From positions 1 to 64,000 of the forward strand of contig CAYVFI010000020.1 of NCBI GenBank assembly GCA_964450955.1: a stretch of DNA of 64,000 nt. The letters run 5' to 3'. A program made the translations under genes and the position numbers. Below are positions 36,712 to 46,836 of this stretch, piece by piece (within the stretch, counting starts at the first letter, position 1; every line of letters starts with the position of its first letter). Below the pieces are notes generated by a model. That model did no database searches, was not told the origin of the DNA, and saw nothing but the letters and a program-made list of their open reading frames with translations. The stretch comes from CAYNWT01 sp964450955 (GTDB lineage: Bacteria; Planctomycetota; Planctomycetia; Planctomycetales; Planctomycetaceae).

Positions 36712-39700
36712 CTACTGAATGATTACTTCGTGCTTGATCAGACGACGCCAGTCAAAGGTTCGTGAACCAGGATCGTAAGCACGAGCAAATTCAGATCGGT
36801 CGATAACGAATACACCTCGTCGATGGTCGTCCGTATCGGCGTTGCCGTCCCGGTTCAGGTCATACTCCGGACCAATTCGGAACACCGGAACACCCGCCGA
36901 ACTCGTCTCCTCAACGACTTCAAACGCACCAATGGTCATGTGCATCACGAAAGTGTGACTGACCGGATTGGCGTGGTTCATAACTTTCGATGTAATTCGA
37001 TGACGAGTCATTGGCGTCATCGCAACGCCACTTCCATTGTGGTCAATCGCCTCGCCGACCTCCAGCCATCGACGCCCGACGTTATCGTCGGCGCCGTCGT
37101 TGTCCACGTCTGATGCATCGACTTCTAGCGTTCGTAGGACTGTGGCTCCGAAGTCAACAGCTCCACCAGAGAACTCCCCAGGATGATTTCGCCGAGCCGA
37201 GTTCAATGACGGATCGGTTTGCTGCCGGAATAGTCGTGACGAGCGTAGCTCGTTGCCAGCCATATATCCAAAGTCACGGAAGGGGTTCGAGCCCGGCAAC
37301 CCTGGAATTCGCAGCGTGTGCCCGGCCGTGAAACTACCATCTCGAGAGTCTACCAGCCGATGCCACCAGTCATGTTCGACATCAGTCGAGTTAAACCGGT
37401 CCGGCAGGGGACTGCGGGGATTGGTCTGGAATGTGACATCTACTTGCAAGTCCGTAACGCTTGGGTCATCCACAACTCCAGCCAAGACTTCAGGATGCCT
37501 GACGGTATTTAGATTAATCGGCCCGGGCACACGGTCCACGAACAGAGGGTTACCCAACTGACGGTGTGTCCTGGTTGCAATTTCCCACATACCAAAAAGA
37601 CGGAACCAGCGATTGTCACGATCAGATTCAGCAACGACCGTCTCCATATCATCCGGGAACCCAGGAAGCAGGAACCGAGCGTTCGCACCTGACACAGTAC
37701 CGATTTGTTGCCCTGACACGCGGGTTGTCGTACCAGAAGCGTCCGTGTAACGGTCCGGATTGACATTCGATCCAGAACCTACAGCCAAAGCGTGCCCATA
37801 CGTGAGGATGGCAGGGCCAGTTGCCGAATCAGTGATATCAAAGTCGGCCCCCGCACTAGGTACCCAAGCATTGCCCCCATTGGTCTGACTCTCCGTGCCG
37901 CCAGCTGGGATGCGCATTGAGTTGGCAAATCCAGCAGTCAGCGACGCAGGGCCAGTCAGTGGAATATTGAGTAGCTCACCGAGTGAATGGAAATCACGGT
38001 CGAAATGCTGGTGCCACAGCACAGTGGGAGCACCGCTGTGCCTACCAAGCGTATTGCGGCGACCGGTGGCTGGATCTGCCATTCCACCGGGGATTGGAGA
38101 CAGATTAGGCACACTACCTGTTGTGGCGAAATTCATCGCATTCAAGCTCTCCTGCCGCTCAACCGAAAGCAGTCTATCCAGCTGGGACTGAGCCTGTGCC
38201 ACCGTCTCGCCGTCCATGACATCGAACCGGCGAAAAGCAACAAAAGTTCGATCGACTTCAACCCAGTCATTATCTGATGTCAGGGATGGCATATTGGGGT
38301 TTTGTCGACGTTCCAACACAAGGACATACCGCTGGCTGGGGTCGAATGCACCGGGCGGAAGCGGATTTGGTACTTGCATGAAGTTACGGCCGGGTGTGCT
38401 GACGTTGCCGTTGACGACAAATCGCTGACCGGCCTGATGTGCCATATGGACAAGGTCCAAATCTGCCGTTGGCTGAAGGGCTGGACTGGAAGACGGAGAA
38501 GTCTCTGTTGGCAGTCCCTGAATGTCGTTAGCAGGTGCGATACGGCGAAAATTGGGTGAGGTGTCCGTCTCTCGCAGGTAGAAGTCGGCAGGACGAGGTT
38601 CTCCGTTAATATCTAAATCCGAACCATCGCTGGCAGCCACGACAAATTGTCCTCCAGCATCGATCTCACCAGCATCACGCAGGAAGGCAATGCGGTCGTG
38701 GTTTGCAGTGGTTGTCGATGAATTACTATTGAATCGGCGAATGCGGTAAATCGCGGTTGCTTCGTTGATTGACTCTGGAGTCGCCAGAGGCACATCCGTG
38801 TTACCCTGATTTTGCAACTCAACATACAGGAACGCATGGTCGTTCATGGAGTCGTCGTACAGCGTAGCCGGATGATCGTTCTCTAACTCAGGTGCAAGGA
38901 TACCCAATACTTCACTGAACAAGGCGGACTGACGTTCAACCCCATAAACAACTCCGCGCTCAACTCGATCGTTCGGGTGGTAAGGGTCGTCGGTCGATGG
39001 GTTCCAACTGCCCATACCATCGATAGTGTCAGGGTTATCATCCAGGTTCCAACCAGACCGCAGAATTACCGGGGCACTTGGATCTGTCCGATCCAAAGTA
39101 TCCCCCAGGTTCATGTCGAACTCGAACTTAGTAATAACATTGTCCCTGTCCAACGCGTCTACAACATTGACTGCAAACTGAGCCATTTCGCGCATCTGAT
39201 GTCGCGTGTAGCGTGAGTAAGTTGGAGTACCAGCTGTTTCGTCAGCCATCTGGGATGTTCCCGTACCGGTCAAAGCCAGGTTACTACCAGTGTAATTCTT
39301 GTTGTCGTTGCCGCCGCCGAGCGTGTACAGCATCACGTAGATGTCACGAGCCATCTTCTGGCGATCGCGACGCGCCCAAAACTCTCGCTGCCCAAGAGTT
39401 TGCGGAGGAAACGATCCGGTCGAGTCAATCGCTGTTGTAGTCAACGCTCCCGCTTCGACAGCGTCGGGGTGTTCCGTCAGGTTGCGGTACAGAAGGGTTC
39501 CTCGCAACAGGTTCGCGGTGCGGTCTGGCAACCGCTCAACATCCAAAAGGGCATTCAAGTTCAGCCGAAGCTGCCCGAACTCTGGTCGCGTGTCACCTGC
39601 TTCCAAAAACAGCAGGCGCCGCAGTTGTACTCGAAACGGATCTTCCGAGATAGAACCGTCTGATTCCACTGTTTGAGTACCAAGCCCCCGACTTGCAAAC

Positions 39701-42204
39701 GTAGGGACTCTTCCGTAACGAGGGGGAAACTCATACCGGTTGTTTCCAGCTCGGACATCACCATTCCCTGGTAGGATCGTATCGGCGTTGAATTCCCAGG
39801 CTCGAAAACCGTCTTCCGAGTATGTGTGGATCCCTGCATTACCATTAACGTCCGTATCCGATGGGCTCAGGAAGATACCTACCTCATCCATGTCGGGCCC
39901 GTTGGTTGGATCATTGCCAATCCAGTCAACATTCCCGTCTTTATCTTCATCTACGCCTAACCATCCTGGCGCACCGTCAGGCCCGAACGGGTTCGTGAGA
40001 CTACCGGGAAATGGAACGCTGAGTGAATGATTCTTCAATCGCCAGCTTGACGTGGTGAATCGACTGCGAATGTCTGATTGCGGATCGAGCGTTTCGGGAG
40101 CCAGGTTTGGCAACCGCTCGCTGACACCATCTCCAGCGGCTCTGATGCTGCTCTCCTGCATGTGCAGGTAGGCCGTATCACTTGGCGAAAATGGTTCATC
40201 GTCAGGTCGCTGAGATCGCTCTGGCTCAAGGGTTGTTTCCAGCATGTCGTTGAACAAGTGGTTGTATGGATTAATCGGATATGCGAATGGGTAAAACACC
40301 GCATCGTCTGAGCCGGCGCTGGTATCCAAGATTCCATCTGCACCAGCCAGGTGCAGTTGATTGCGACTTAACGGGGTGCTGGCTGCGTTGGCTGGGTTCG
40401 GATTGAACAAGCCGTAGCCCGCATAACGCGGAGTCAGAATAGCACCCGTCGCCTGTGTCAGCGGTGAGCGGGGATCTACATCTACAAACCGCCCTGAACC
40501 CTGAAAATCCAGCGGATGGGTCAGGCCGCGGAGCGCTGTTTCTACAGTTGCCGCACCACTGACAGCCAACGTTGGTCCGGTGACACCTTCAAGAACATTG
40601 GTGTTGTCATCTTCAGTCGAGTTCCCCGCCAATGGAAGATCGGCGAATTGACCACTCTGAAGGAACTGGAACAAGCGATTCGGTTCACCAAAACGCCCCG
40701 GAAAAATGTCGGTAATGGCACTGACCGACGCGGGAAGATTCGCGTCCAACTGACCGCGCCCTGTCAACAGCCAGAACAACTCCATGTTGGCTAGTTCGTA
40801 AGCGTCTACAGGAACGCGACCAAACGAACGCTGGTGCTGTTCGAATGCATTGGCAGCCGTCGAAGGCTGGCGGAGCAACGCGTAGATCGGATTAATCTCT
40901 GAAGGACTCATTCCAAGATTAGACCGCGAGACGGTCCCAGTACGTCCGGGCGCCAGACCCGATAGGAATTCCTGGCCACCAAGGCGACCGGTCAGCGGCA
41001 ACCGCCGAGTATCCATCGTCGGGGCGGTAAGCGGAATTTCTCCACCAAGATTACCATGAGCATTGAGGTTGATCAGGCCTTCCATGTCCTCAATGAAGAC
41101 GGAAAACATCAAAGTAAATTTCCGACCAGTCACCGGGTCTTCCTGCACTGGATAATCAAAGTCCATCCAGATCGCATCGAAAATGCCATCACCGTCAGTA
41201 TCGACATCAAGCTCGTAGTTCTCGGCCAACGTTGGATCCGCTGAGAGTTCAGCACTGGTGTGCGTGAATATTCCCAGCTCGCCAATTCTCCCGTCAGCAT
41301 CACGATCGGGTGGTGCGAATGGAAAGCCGCCAGACAGGCCCAAGCTGGTAGCTTCGCTGTCTCTGACGAATCGGAGGAACGGTTGGCTGGCCGTGTTTAA
41401 CGGAACAGACCCATCCGGGCTCACATAGATATGGTCCGGGTTAGGGCGAAAGTTCCGCCCTCGAAACGCTGGGTCCTGGTACCACTCTGCGTCGGTGATG
41501 ACTGCGGGGTTCGTTGGATCGACCGTACCGCCCTTTCGCAACAGACCCGGACGCATAAAGGACGGAATCACGACACGAACAACCGTAGGCTGACCGGCAA
41601 TTTCTCGAACTGCCCAGCCGCGGTAGCCAAGAAACATGTTGTTGTGGTCTGGATAGGTGTAGCCAGGATCCGCTTCCGGCAGAGCGGCCACATTACGTAC
41701 CCGGCCGACCACTTGTGAATCGACCATTTCAAGCAAGCTATCTCCATCCGCAGCTGGAGGATCAGCGAATCCATCACCGTTTTGATCAACCGCGGGAACT
41801 CGATTCCCATTGCCATCGTCGACATAGATGATATTCACGCCCGAGCCTGTCCCCGGACGCAAGTCGCGACCGATCAGATTCGCCACAATGGCGTGACGCT
41901 GGCTACCAATCTGGCTTTCCTGAGCGCTACCCAGAACGTTGTTTCTCGCGCGAGTTTTTCCCCCAATCAGTAGAGTCTCTAACCCGAATTCGAAACTATC
42001 GTCGGGCCGAACACGGACGTCCTTTGCTGCTTCCGTGAAGAACTCGGCTGCGGCATGTTCTGATCGTGCGAAGGTGTAGAACACCAGCCCCAGCAGAGTC
42101 AGCAGTCCCAACAATGCCAGGACTATAATAAGCGTTGAACCACGACGTTCACACAGCTGCACGCGAGTTGCGCAGCCCTGAGCATGTTTGGCGGCATGTT
42201 TCAT
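36712..42204 (-). CDS. Giant GspK-like pseudopilin
   Basis: A protein of about 1830 residues; ordinary GspK has about 320. The leader CERRGSTLIIVLALLGLLTLLGLVF (partly: RRGSTLIIVLALLG) has Gly at -1 but lacks Glu at +5. GspK is the pseudopilin that normally lacks this Glu. The K-type motif GPINLNTVRHPEVLAGV occurs in the C-terminal part. Calcium-site-like acidic repeats are scattered through it (DTDGDGIFDA, DRDADGRIG, DEDKDGNVDW, DNDGADDN). ATG 42204 is chosen because GAGGAG lies at good spacing; an upstream ATG at 42243 has none. Last gene of the pseudopilin operon. GspK caps the pseudopilus tip, so this subunit would be a very large tip protein. Confidence 0.85.
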   Translation of the reverse strand: MKHAAKHAQGCATRVQLCERRGSTLIIVLALLGLLTLLGLVFYTFARSEHAAAEFFTEAAKDVRVRPDDSFEFGLETLLIGGKTRARNNVLGSAQESQIGSQRHAIVANLIGRDLRPGTGSGVNIIYVDDGNGNRVPAVDQNGDGFADPPAADGDSLLEMVDSQVVGRVRNVAALPEADPGYTYPDHNNMFLGYRGWAVREIAGQPTVVRVVIPSFMRPGLLRKGGTVDPTNPAVITDAEWYQDPAFRGRNFRPNPDHIYVSPDGSVPLNTASQPFLRFVRDSEATSLGLSGGFPFAPPDRDADGRIGELGIFTHTSAELSADPTLAENYELDVDTDGDGIFDAIWMDFDYPVQEDPVTGRKFTLMFSVFIEDMEGLINLNAHGNLGGEIPLTAPTMDTRRLPLTGRLGGQEFLSGLAPGRTGTVSRSNLGMSPSEINPIYALLRQPSTAANAFEQHQRSFGRVPVDAYELANMELFWLLTGRGQLDANLPASVSAITDIFPGRFGEPNRLFQFLQSGQFADLPLAGNSTEDDNTNVLEGVTGPTLAVSGAATVETALRGLTHPLDFQGSGRFVDVDPRSPLTQATGAILTPRYAGYGLFNPNPANAASTPLSRNQLHLAGADGILDTSAGSDDAVFYPFAYPINPYNHLFNDMLETTLEPERSQRPDDEPFSPSDTAYLHMQESSIRAAGDGVSERLPNLAPETLDPQSDIRSRFTTSSWRLKNHSLSVPFPGSLTNPFGPDGAPGWLGVDEDKDGNVDWIGNDPTNGPDMDEVGIFLSPSDTDVNGNAGIHTYSEDGFRAWEFNADTILPGNGDVRAGNNRYEFPPRYGRVPTFASRGLGTQTVESDGSISEDPFRVQLRRLLFLEAGDTRPEFGQLRLNLNALLDVERLPDRTANLLRGTLLYRNLTEHPDAVEAGALTTTAIDSTGSFPPQTLGQREFWARRDRQKMARDIYVMLYTLGGGNDNKNYTGSNLALTGTGTSQMADETAGTPTYSRYTRHQMREMAQFAVNVVDALDRDNVITKFEFDMNLGDTLDRTDPSAPVILRSGWNLDDNPDTIDGMGSWNPSTDDPYHPNDRVERGVVYGVERQSALFSEVLGILAPELENDHPATLYDDSMNDHAFLYVELQNQGNTDVPLATPESINEATAIYRIRRFNSNSSTTTANHDRIAFLRDAGEIDAGGQFVVAASDGSDLDINGEPRPADFYLRETDTSPNFRRIAPANDIQGLPTETSPSSSPALQPTADLDLVHMAHQAGQRFVVNGNVSTPGRNFMQVPNPLPPGAFDPSQRYVLVLERRQNPNMPSLTSDNDWVEVDRTFVAFRRFDVMDGETVAQAQSQLDRLLSVERQESLNAMNFATTGSVPNLSPIPGGMADPATGRRNTLGRHSGAPTVLWHQHFDRDFHSLGELLNIPLTGPASLTAGFANSMRIPAGGTESQTNGGNAWVPSAGADFDITDSATGPAILTYGHALAVGSGSNVNPDRYTDASGTTTRVSGQQIGTVSGANARFLLPGFPDDMETVVAESDRDNRWFRLFGMWEIATRTHRQLGNPLFVDRVPGPINLNTVRHPEVLAGVVDDPSVTDLQVDVTFQTNPRSPLPDRFNSTDVEHDWWHRLVDSRDGSFTAGHTLRIPGLPGSNPFRDFGYMAGNELRSSRLFRQQTDPSLNSARRNHPGEFSGGAVDFGATVLRTLEVDASDVDNDGADDNVGRRWLEVGEAIDHNGSGVAMTPMTRHRITSKVMNHANPVSHTFVMHMTIGAFEVVEETSSAGVPVFRIGPEYDLNRDGNADTDDHRRGVFVIDRSEFARAYDPGSRTFDWRRLIKHEVIIQ

Positions 42205-42266
42205 CAAACTGTCTCCTCGACAAGAACTTGTCGTTTTGAACAACAGAACGTTGCGTCGTGAAAGCC

Positions 42267-44150
42267 CTACTCTGTCAGAGATTGCGTGATCGATATCTGA
42301 CGAACTCGCTCGGTACCCGGGTCAATAAACCGAAGGGTGACCCTAACCGCATCCAAAGGCCTTAGGTTCGGCACGGCACGCCAAATCGCAGGGTTCGCAC
42401 CCGTGTCGGTAACCAAAGCCCCTTCGCGAGCCTGCCACGGCGGCGCCGTTAGACCTGACTCACCTGCCCGAATACAAACGTAGTAAAAGGCATACCCCAT
42501 CGGTCGGGTCGGCGAGTGCGACTCCGCCGGAAAGTCCAGTACTCCATCAGAGTCCGCCCCAAGTTCTTCGTCAGAACCGTTTCCGTTTCGATCAACGGTG
42601 AATGGGAAGACTCGGTCCCCAACCTCATAGTGATTCATATTGCCAAAGGTTCGATCAGGAGCCCAGATTTCCGGCCGCTTGTCCACCGGGATCCCGGGAT
42701 TGTCCGCCGTGTTAAACGCGACGGAATCCGGGGGATAGAATTGCATCGCTCGGTAAGGCGGCAACGATCCCAGACCGGGGTGCCAGGTATCGAATGCCGC
42801 TCGGTCAGAGCCGGCCGACCCATAGCCGGTATTGATACATCGATCCTGGTGGTAGTCGCCCATCTCGCCACCGAGATTGAAATCTTCATGGCCCGGTGCC
42901 ACAAATCTCTGCAGCCGTTCGTCCCAAATTTCAACACGGAACTCATGAACGTTGGTCAACAGTAAATCTTCCGATCTGCGGTCCCCACCTTGAAAAGACG
43001 TGATAACTCTGGTTTCACCCAGTACGTGTGCGACAGCCGGGTCAAACGGGTTTGTCCCGGTCCCGTCCGCCGTACCATCACCGTCGGTATCAAAACCACT
43101 GTCCCACTGGGGATAGCCAAAGTTGGGGTGTGAAGTCTCCTCCTGAAGGAACCGTCCGAAAAACGCAGGCTGCAAATCACCACCGTTATCGATCACGCCA
43201 AACTCGCGAGGCTGTCCGGTTATCACATCGTGCCCAAATCGGAAGCTCGGTTTTCCAAGCGAGAAAAAGGTGGCTCCACTTGGTTCGTTTTCCAATGAGT
43301 TCAACCCGTGAAACTGGACCCGTTCAAACACCCCGGTATCGGAGTTAAATGTGCGATGAGCGGAGAAGTCGAAGTCGTTCCAAAACGAAGGATCTTCCCC
43401 GGGACGTCGGGGACCAAACGACGTCCAATACTCACCTGTCGCGGTCAACTGAAACGGATCACTGCCATCAGCGAGTTCAGGTTGCGGCTCGGTTTCCTCG
43501 CCGGCCAGTTCCAGCGGTTCACGGATAAGAAGAACGCGGCGGTACAGATTCCCGTGCCTTAGGAAGTAACTGACCTCAGCAGCGGACGACTGCGATGTGC
43601 GATCTGGTTCTACCTGACCATCATCTGCATCCGGCTGATTCGGATTGTTAACCAGACTCGCAATCAAATCTGCTGAATCAGTATTGCCATCACCATTCAG
43701 ATCAGTCAGTGGCCCCGACAATAACGCCGTACCTCTGCCGAAGATTGGTGTCTCGTCACCGTTGGTACGAATAGACGCGGTATTGATCGTCAGTTGCAGA
43801 ACATCGTCAACCCCATTGAACCGATCATTCGTCGAAATGTAAAAATAACCACGACGGCCACCATAAGGATGGGGGGTTGTATTGGGATCTTCGCCCGGCA
43901 GAAAGCTAAGCACCTCGCGGAAAGAACGCTTACTCAGATCACCACGGAACATCGTATCCATGGCACGAGCGCGCTGGTCGTTATTCGCAATTCCACGCTG
44001 TAACGAAACTGAACTGGAAGCAATGCTGAAGATCTCTCCAAACATCGTCATCATGAGCAGCACCAGGGCGACAGCGACCAGCATCTCAACCAGAGTGAAA
44101 CCCTGACGAGCTTTGACGCCACTGCCTGAAACGGGATTCGACAATCTCAT
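42267..44150 (-). CDS. Large GspJ-like pseudopilin
   Basis: A 627-residue protein with the prepilin signal ARQGFTLVEMLVAVALVLLMM (partly: GFTLVEMLVAVAL), Gly -1 and Glu +5 present. Canonical GspJ is about 200 residues. The soluble part carries acidic calcium-site-like motifs (DLNGDGNTDSAD, DTDGDGTADG, DRNGNGSDEE). The gene begins inside the stop of the I-like gene (ATGA, 44147-44150) and is followed by the K-like gene, the classical J-K order. The J assignment relies on this order and the signal. A pseudopilus tip or surface role is inferred. Confidence 0.85.
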   Translation of the reverse strand: MRLSNPVSGSGVKARQGFTLVEMLVAVALVLLMMTMFGEIFSIASSSVSLQRGIANNDQRARAMDTMFRGDLSKRSFREVLSFLPGEDPNTTPHPYGGRRGYFYISTNDRFNGVDDVLQLTINTASIRTNGDETPIFGRGTALLSGPLTDLNGDGNTDSADLIASLVNNPNQPDADDGQVEPDRTSQSSAAEVSYFLRHGNLYRRVLLIREPLELAGEETEPQPELADGSDPFQLTATGEYWTSFGPRRPGEDPSFWNDFDFSAHRTFNSDTGVFERVQFHGLNSLENEPSGATFFSLGKPSFRFGHDVITGQPREFGVIDNGGDLQPAFFGRFLQEETSHPNFGYPQWDSGFDTDGDGTADGTGTNPFDPAVAHVLGETRVITSFQGGDRRSEDLLLTNVHEFRVEIWDERLQRFVAPGHEDFNLGGEMGDYHQDRCINTGYGSAGSDRAAFDTWHPGLGSLPPYRAMQFYPPDSVAFNTADNPGIPVDKRPEIWAPDRTFGNMNHYEVGDRVFPFTVDRNGNGSDEELGADSDGVLDFPAESHSPTRPMGYAFYYVCIRAGESGLTAPPWQAREGALVTDTGANPAIWRAVPNLRPLDAVRVTLRFIDPGTERVRQISITQSLTE

Positions 44151-45667
44151 AGCACGTTCTCCGGCAAGCTGAACCGACCCATCGGGAAAACCTCTAGCAC
44201 GCCCGGCAAAAAGATTGCCGTGCCATAATCGAAGACACCATTCCGGTTAGCGTCCTCGAAATCCAAACGCCCATTGCCGTTCAAATCCTCGCCGCTATCG
44301 AGCACGCCATTGTTGTTTGCATCTTCGTTGGTCAGAGCCTGATCAGCATCGACAGTATCTTCGCCACTCGAACGCCGGACAGGCCCTTCCACAGTCAGCA
44401 CAGCATCGTATGTCCCGGGACCAAATTCCTGCACATCTCGAATGCGGTACCACTCAGCATTGTTTGCGTCAAACACATAGCCTCCCTTCTTCATGAAAGG
44501 CTCTGGCTCGGCCGCACGCCCTGGATCTGCGAACTCAACCAGCACAGTGTTGGTTCCCCCACGAAACACCGCGCGATAGGCGTGTTCGTTGATAGGATCG
44601 ACGCGACGGTTAAACACCATCACAGCATCCACGGTCGCCGCACCTGCTCCGTCCTTACGCACAGTCAGAAACCACGAAAACTGACGAATCAAATTAATCT
44701 CAATGGTAATGTGACTTACTCGCGTCGCGTCGAACGCGGTCCCACCTGCGGTTCGGGCGCCCACAAAATAGTTGTTAGGCAGAATTCGGTCATCAATGGT
44801 TCCATTCAGATTGAAGTCACCTGCGGCTTCACCCCAGTGCACAACATTGCCGTCAACCATCGTGACCGGATAGGCCTGACTTTCACGTCCATTCTCATGG
44901 AACAGAGTGATTCGAACCGTGTCAGGATCCGGAATAATCAAAGCTCCGGCCGGCGGTGCAACTCGCACCGGCAGACCAGTAAGGTCGACGCTTGGATCCA
45001 GAACAATCGACTGGGAATCGACGGACAAAATACTGTCCGTTTCAAGCGGGGGACCCCAACGATCGACTGACGAACTCAACGTCGCACCAAGACGTTCGCG
45101 ATAACTCTCCCAGGCTGCGTTCACTGGCTGCGTAAATGTATCGGCGCGAATGCCACCATCAAACCGCTCCAACGAGCGTGCCCCTGGAAAAACCGGGACA
45201 CTGTCATCAGTCCCCACGTTACCAAACGGGAACCCAACCAGAGCCGGACGTTGAGCCACTGCCGTATCGTCGAAGGGTGGCAGCATCTCCGGACGTACCG
45301 GAAACTGCGTATCGCTGCCATCCTGATCGTGTATGAAGTAACCCCACGGGTCGATGATGTAGTTCGAACTGAAGTGCTCGCTGAAGGTTCGTGGGTTGTC
45401 GTTAGCGAACCCGCCGCCAGCCTGACGCGGATCACCGTTCGGATTGTGCAGACGGTTCGGCATCATCTCGATCAGCGATCGAGCCTGATAGAACAGGACT
45501 GTTGCATTCGTCATCTGCGTACTCTGAACCGACTTCAGCAGCGCCAATGGGAACACGGCCGCTACGAAGCTCACACCGACACTCATAATCAGCATCGACA
45601 TCAACACTTCAGTAAGCGTGGCACCGGTTCGCACTGAACCGTGATTCTGCGAGTGTTTGCGTATCAT
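44147..45667 (-). CDS. Large GspI/PilV-like pseudopilin
   Basis: A 506-residue protein with the signal RTGATLTEVLMSMLIMSVGVSF (partly: GATLTEVLMSMLIMSVG); Gly -1 and Glu +5 are retained and Phe +1 is replaced by Ala. Canonical GspI has about 125 residues. Near the C-terminus three acidic repeats follow each other (DANNNGVLD, DLNGNGRLD, DANRNGVFD), very like dockerin/EF-hand calcium loops. It overlaps the H-like gene upstream and the J-like gene downstream by 4 bases each, so translation is coupled through the operon. Confidence 0.85.
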   Translation of the reverse strand: MIRKHSQNHGSVRTGATLTEVLMSMLIMSVGVSFVAAVFPLALLKSVQSTQMTNATVLFYQARSLIEMMPNRLHNPNGDPRQAGGGFANDNPRTFSEHFSSNYIIDPWGYFIHDQDGSDTQFPVRPEMLPPFDDTAVAQRPALVGFPFGNVGTDDSVPVFPGARSLERFDGGIRADTFTQPVNAAWESYRERLGATLSSSVDRWGPPLETDSILSVDSQSIVLDPSVDLTGLPVRVAPPAGALIIPDPDTVRITLFHENGRESQAYPVTMVDGNVVHWGEAAGDFNLNGTIDDRILPNNYFVGARTAGGTAFDATRVSHITIEINLIRQFSWFLTVRKDGAGAATVDAVMVFNRRVDPINEHAYRAVFRGGTNTVLVEFADPGRAAEPEPFMKKGGYVFDANNAEWYRIRDVQEFGPGTYDAVLTVEGPVRRSSGEDTVDADQALTNEDANNNGVLDSGEDLNGNGRLDFEDANRNGVFDYGTAIFLPGVLEVFPMGRFSLPENVL

Positions 45668-46836
45668 TGTTTGATTACCTCGCCCGTTTCCGCGAATCGA
45701 TAAGGGTCATCAGCAATCCCATCTGCTCCGCTGCTGTTGTTGATATCATCAACAACATCCGTTGGATCAATCGGATGTGACGACACGGCGCCGGTCTGTG
45801 TAAAGACAGAAACCAAAGCTCGGTCTCCAATTGGCTCAGACCCTCCCGCCAGCGGTACATCGTCCGCAGGCACCAACCCGGGGACTGGACCACCAAGCGT
45901 GTCAGTAAGGTACTGCTCAAACAAATCGGCGGCACTCAGTTCAGCGACATAAAAGTGAATGATTCCCTTCGACGCCGCCGAACCCACGACACTGCCCCGT
46001 GGCGAGAACATGATCTCTCTAAAAACACGATTTTGAGTGCTGCTGCTGGCTGGAAGCCATGTGGATGGCACATCAGAAGACAGCAGGTCAATTACGATTC
46101 CCTTCGGGAACAGCACCGGCTCTTCTGGCAGGATAGTTCTTGGTAGTTCCAGGCCGTATGTATTGGGGTGGTCCCCGGAATACGCTTTTACGGTTCCGGT
46201 TCCGCCAGATCCAACCAACGGAGTACCAGGGTCGCGATATGGCGGCGAGATAATCATCTTCAATGGAAACAGGTCATCGCCGTTTTCAATTCGCGGATTA
46301 GGTGGCGCCGGGGCATCCCAGACCGCCGTATTGGCGAACCCAATGATCGTGTACCACGAACCAGTCCGGTCATTGGGGATACGAATCCGCTGCCCGTTCG
46401 GGAAGAGATTCCGCCGCTGATACAACTCCCACCACAACGTAGCGGCGTTGCCCGCCACAATGTCTGCCCGACGATCACCAGCCCGGCGTTCAAGCTGGAT
46501 CCGAGCATTGTTTGACGCTCCTGTGTGCAATTCGGATTCGCCGACGAACACCAAGCTGGTAATCACAGAACCCTCTTCCGGTGGACGCTCGGGATCCTGC
46601 AGGAATCGAACCCCACGCAATTCACCAGAATGCAGTGCGCGGTCCCGAGCTCCCAGCAGATACGACTGAATCTGACGAGCTCCACCGCCAACCTTCTCTG
46701 CGCCAAGAGAGAAGTTCACGACGGCCGTGGTCATCGCCAACAGGATCAACAGGATCGTGATGACGATGATCAACTCAATTAACGTAAAGCCTTTACGCTG
46801 CATCCGATCTTCCAGACAAGAGAAGTGAACTTTCAT
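45664..46836 (-). CDS. GspH-like pseudopilin
   Basis: A 390-residue protein with the signal QRKGFTLIELIIVITILLILL (partly: KGFTLIELIIVIT) followed by RQIQSYLLGARDRALHSGELRGV, typical of GspH/FimT. Canonical GspH is under 200 residues. ATG 46836 has GGGAGG at ideal distance and its A is the last base of the previous stop (TAATG), so it is preferred over ATG 46803, although this gives a longer leader. Middle gene of the pseudopilin operon. Confidence 0.87.
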   Translation of the reverse strand: MKVHFSCLEDRMQRKGFTLIELIIVITILLILLAMTTAVVNFSLGAEKVGGGARQIQSYLLGARDRALHSGELRGVRFLQDPERPPEEGSVITSLVFVGESELHTGASNNARIQLERRAGDRRADIVAGNAATLWWELYQRRNLFPNGQRIRIPNDRTGSWYTIIGFANTAVWDAPAPPNPRIENGDDLFPLKMIISPPYRDPGTPLVGSGGTGTVKAYSGDHPNTYGLELPRTILPEEPVLFPKGIVIDLLSSDVPSTWLPASSSTQNRVFREIMFSPRGSVVGSAASKGIIHFYVAELSAADLFEQYLTDTLGGPVPGLVPADDVPLAGGSEPIGDRALVSVFTQTGAVSSHPIDPTDVVDDINNSSGADGIADDPYRFAETGEVIKQ

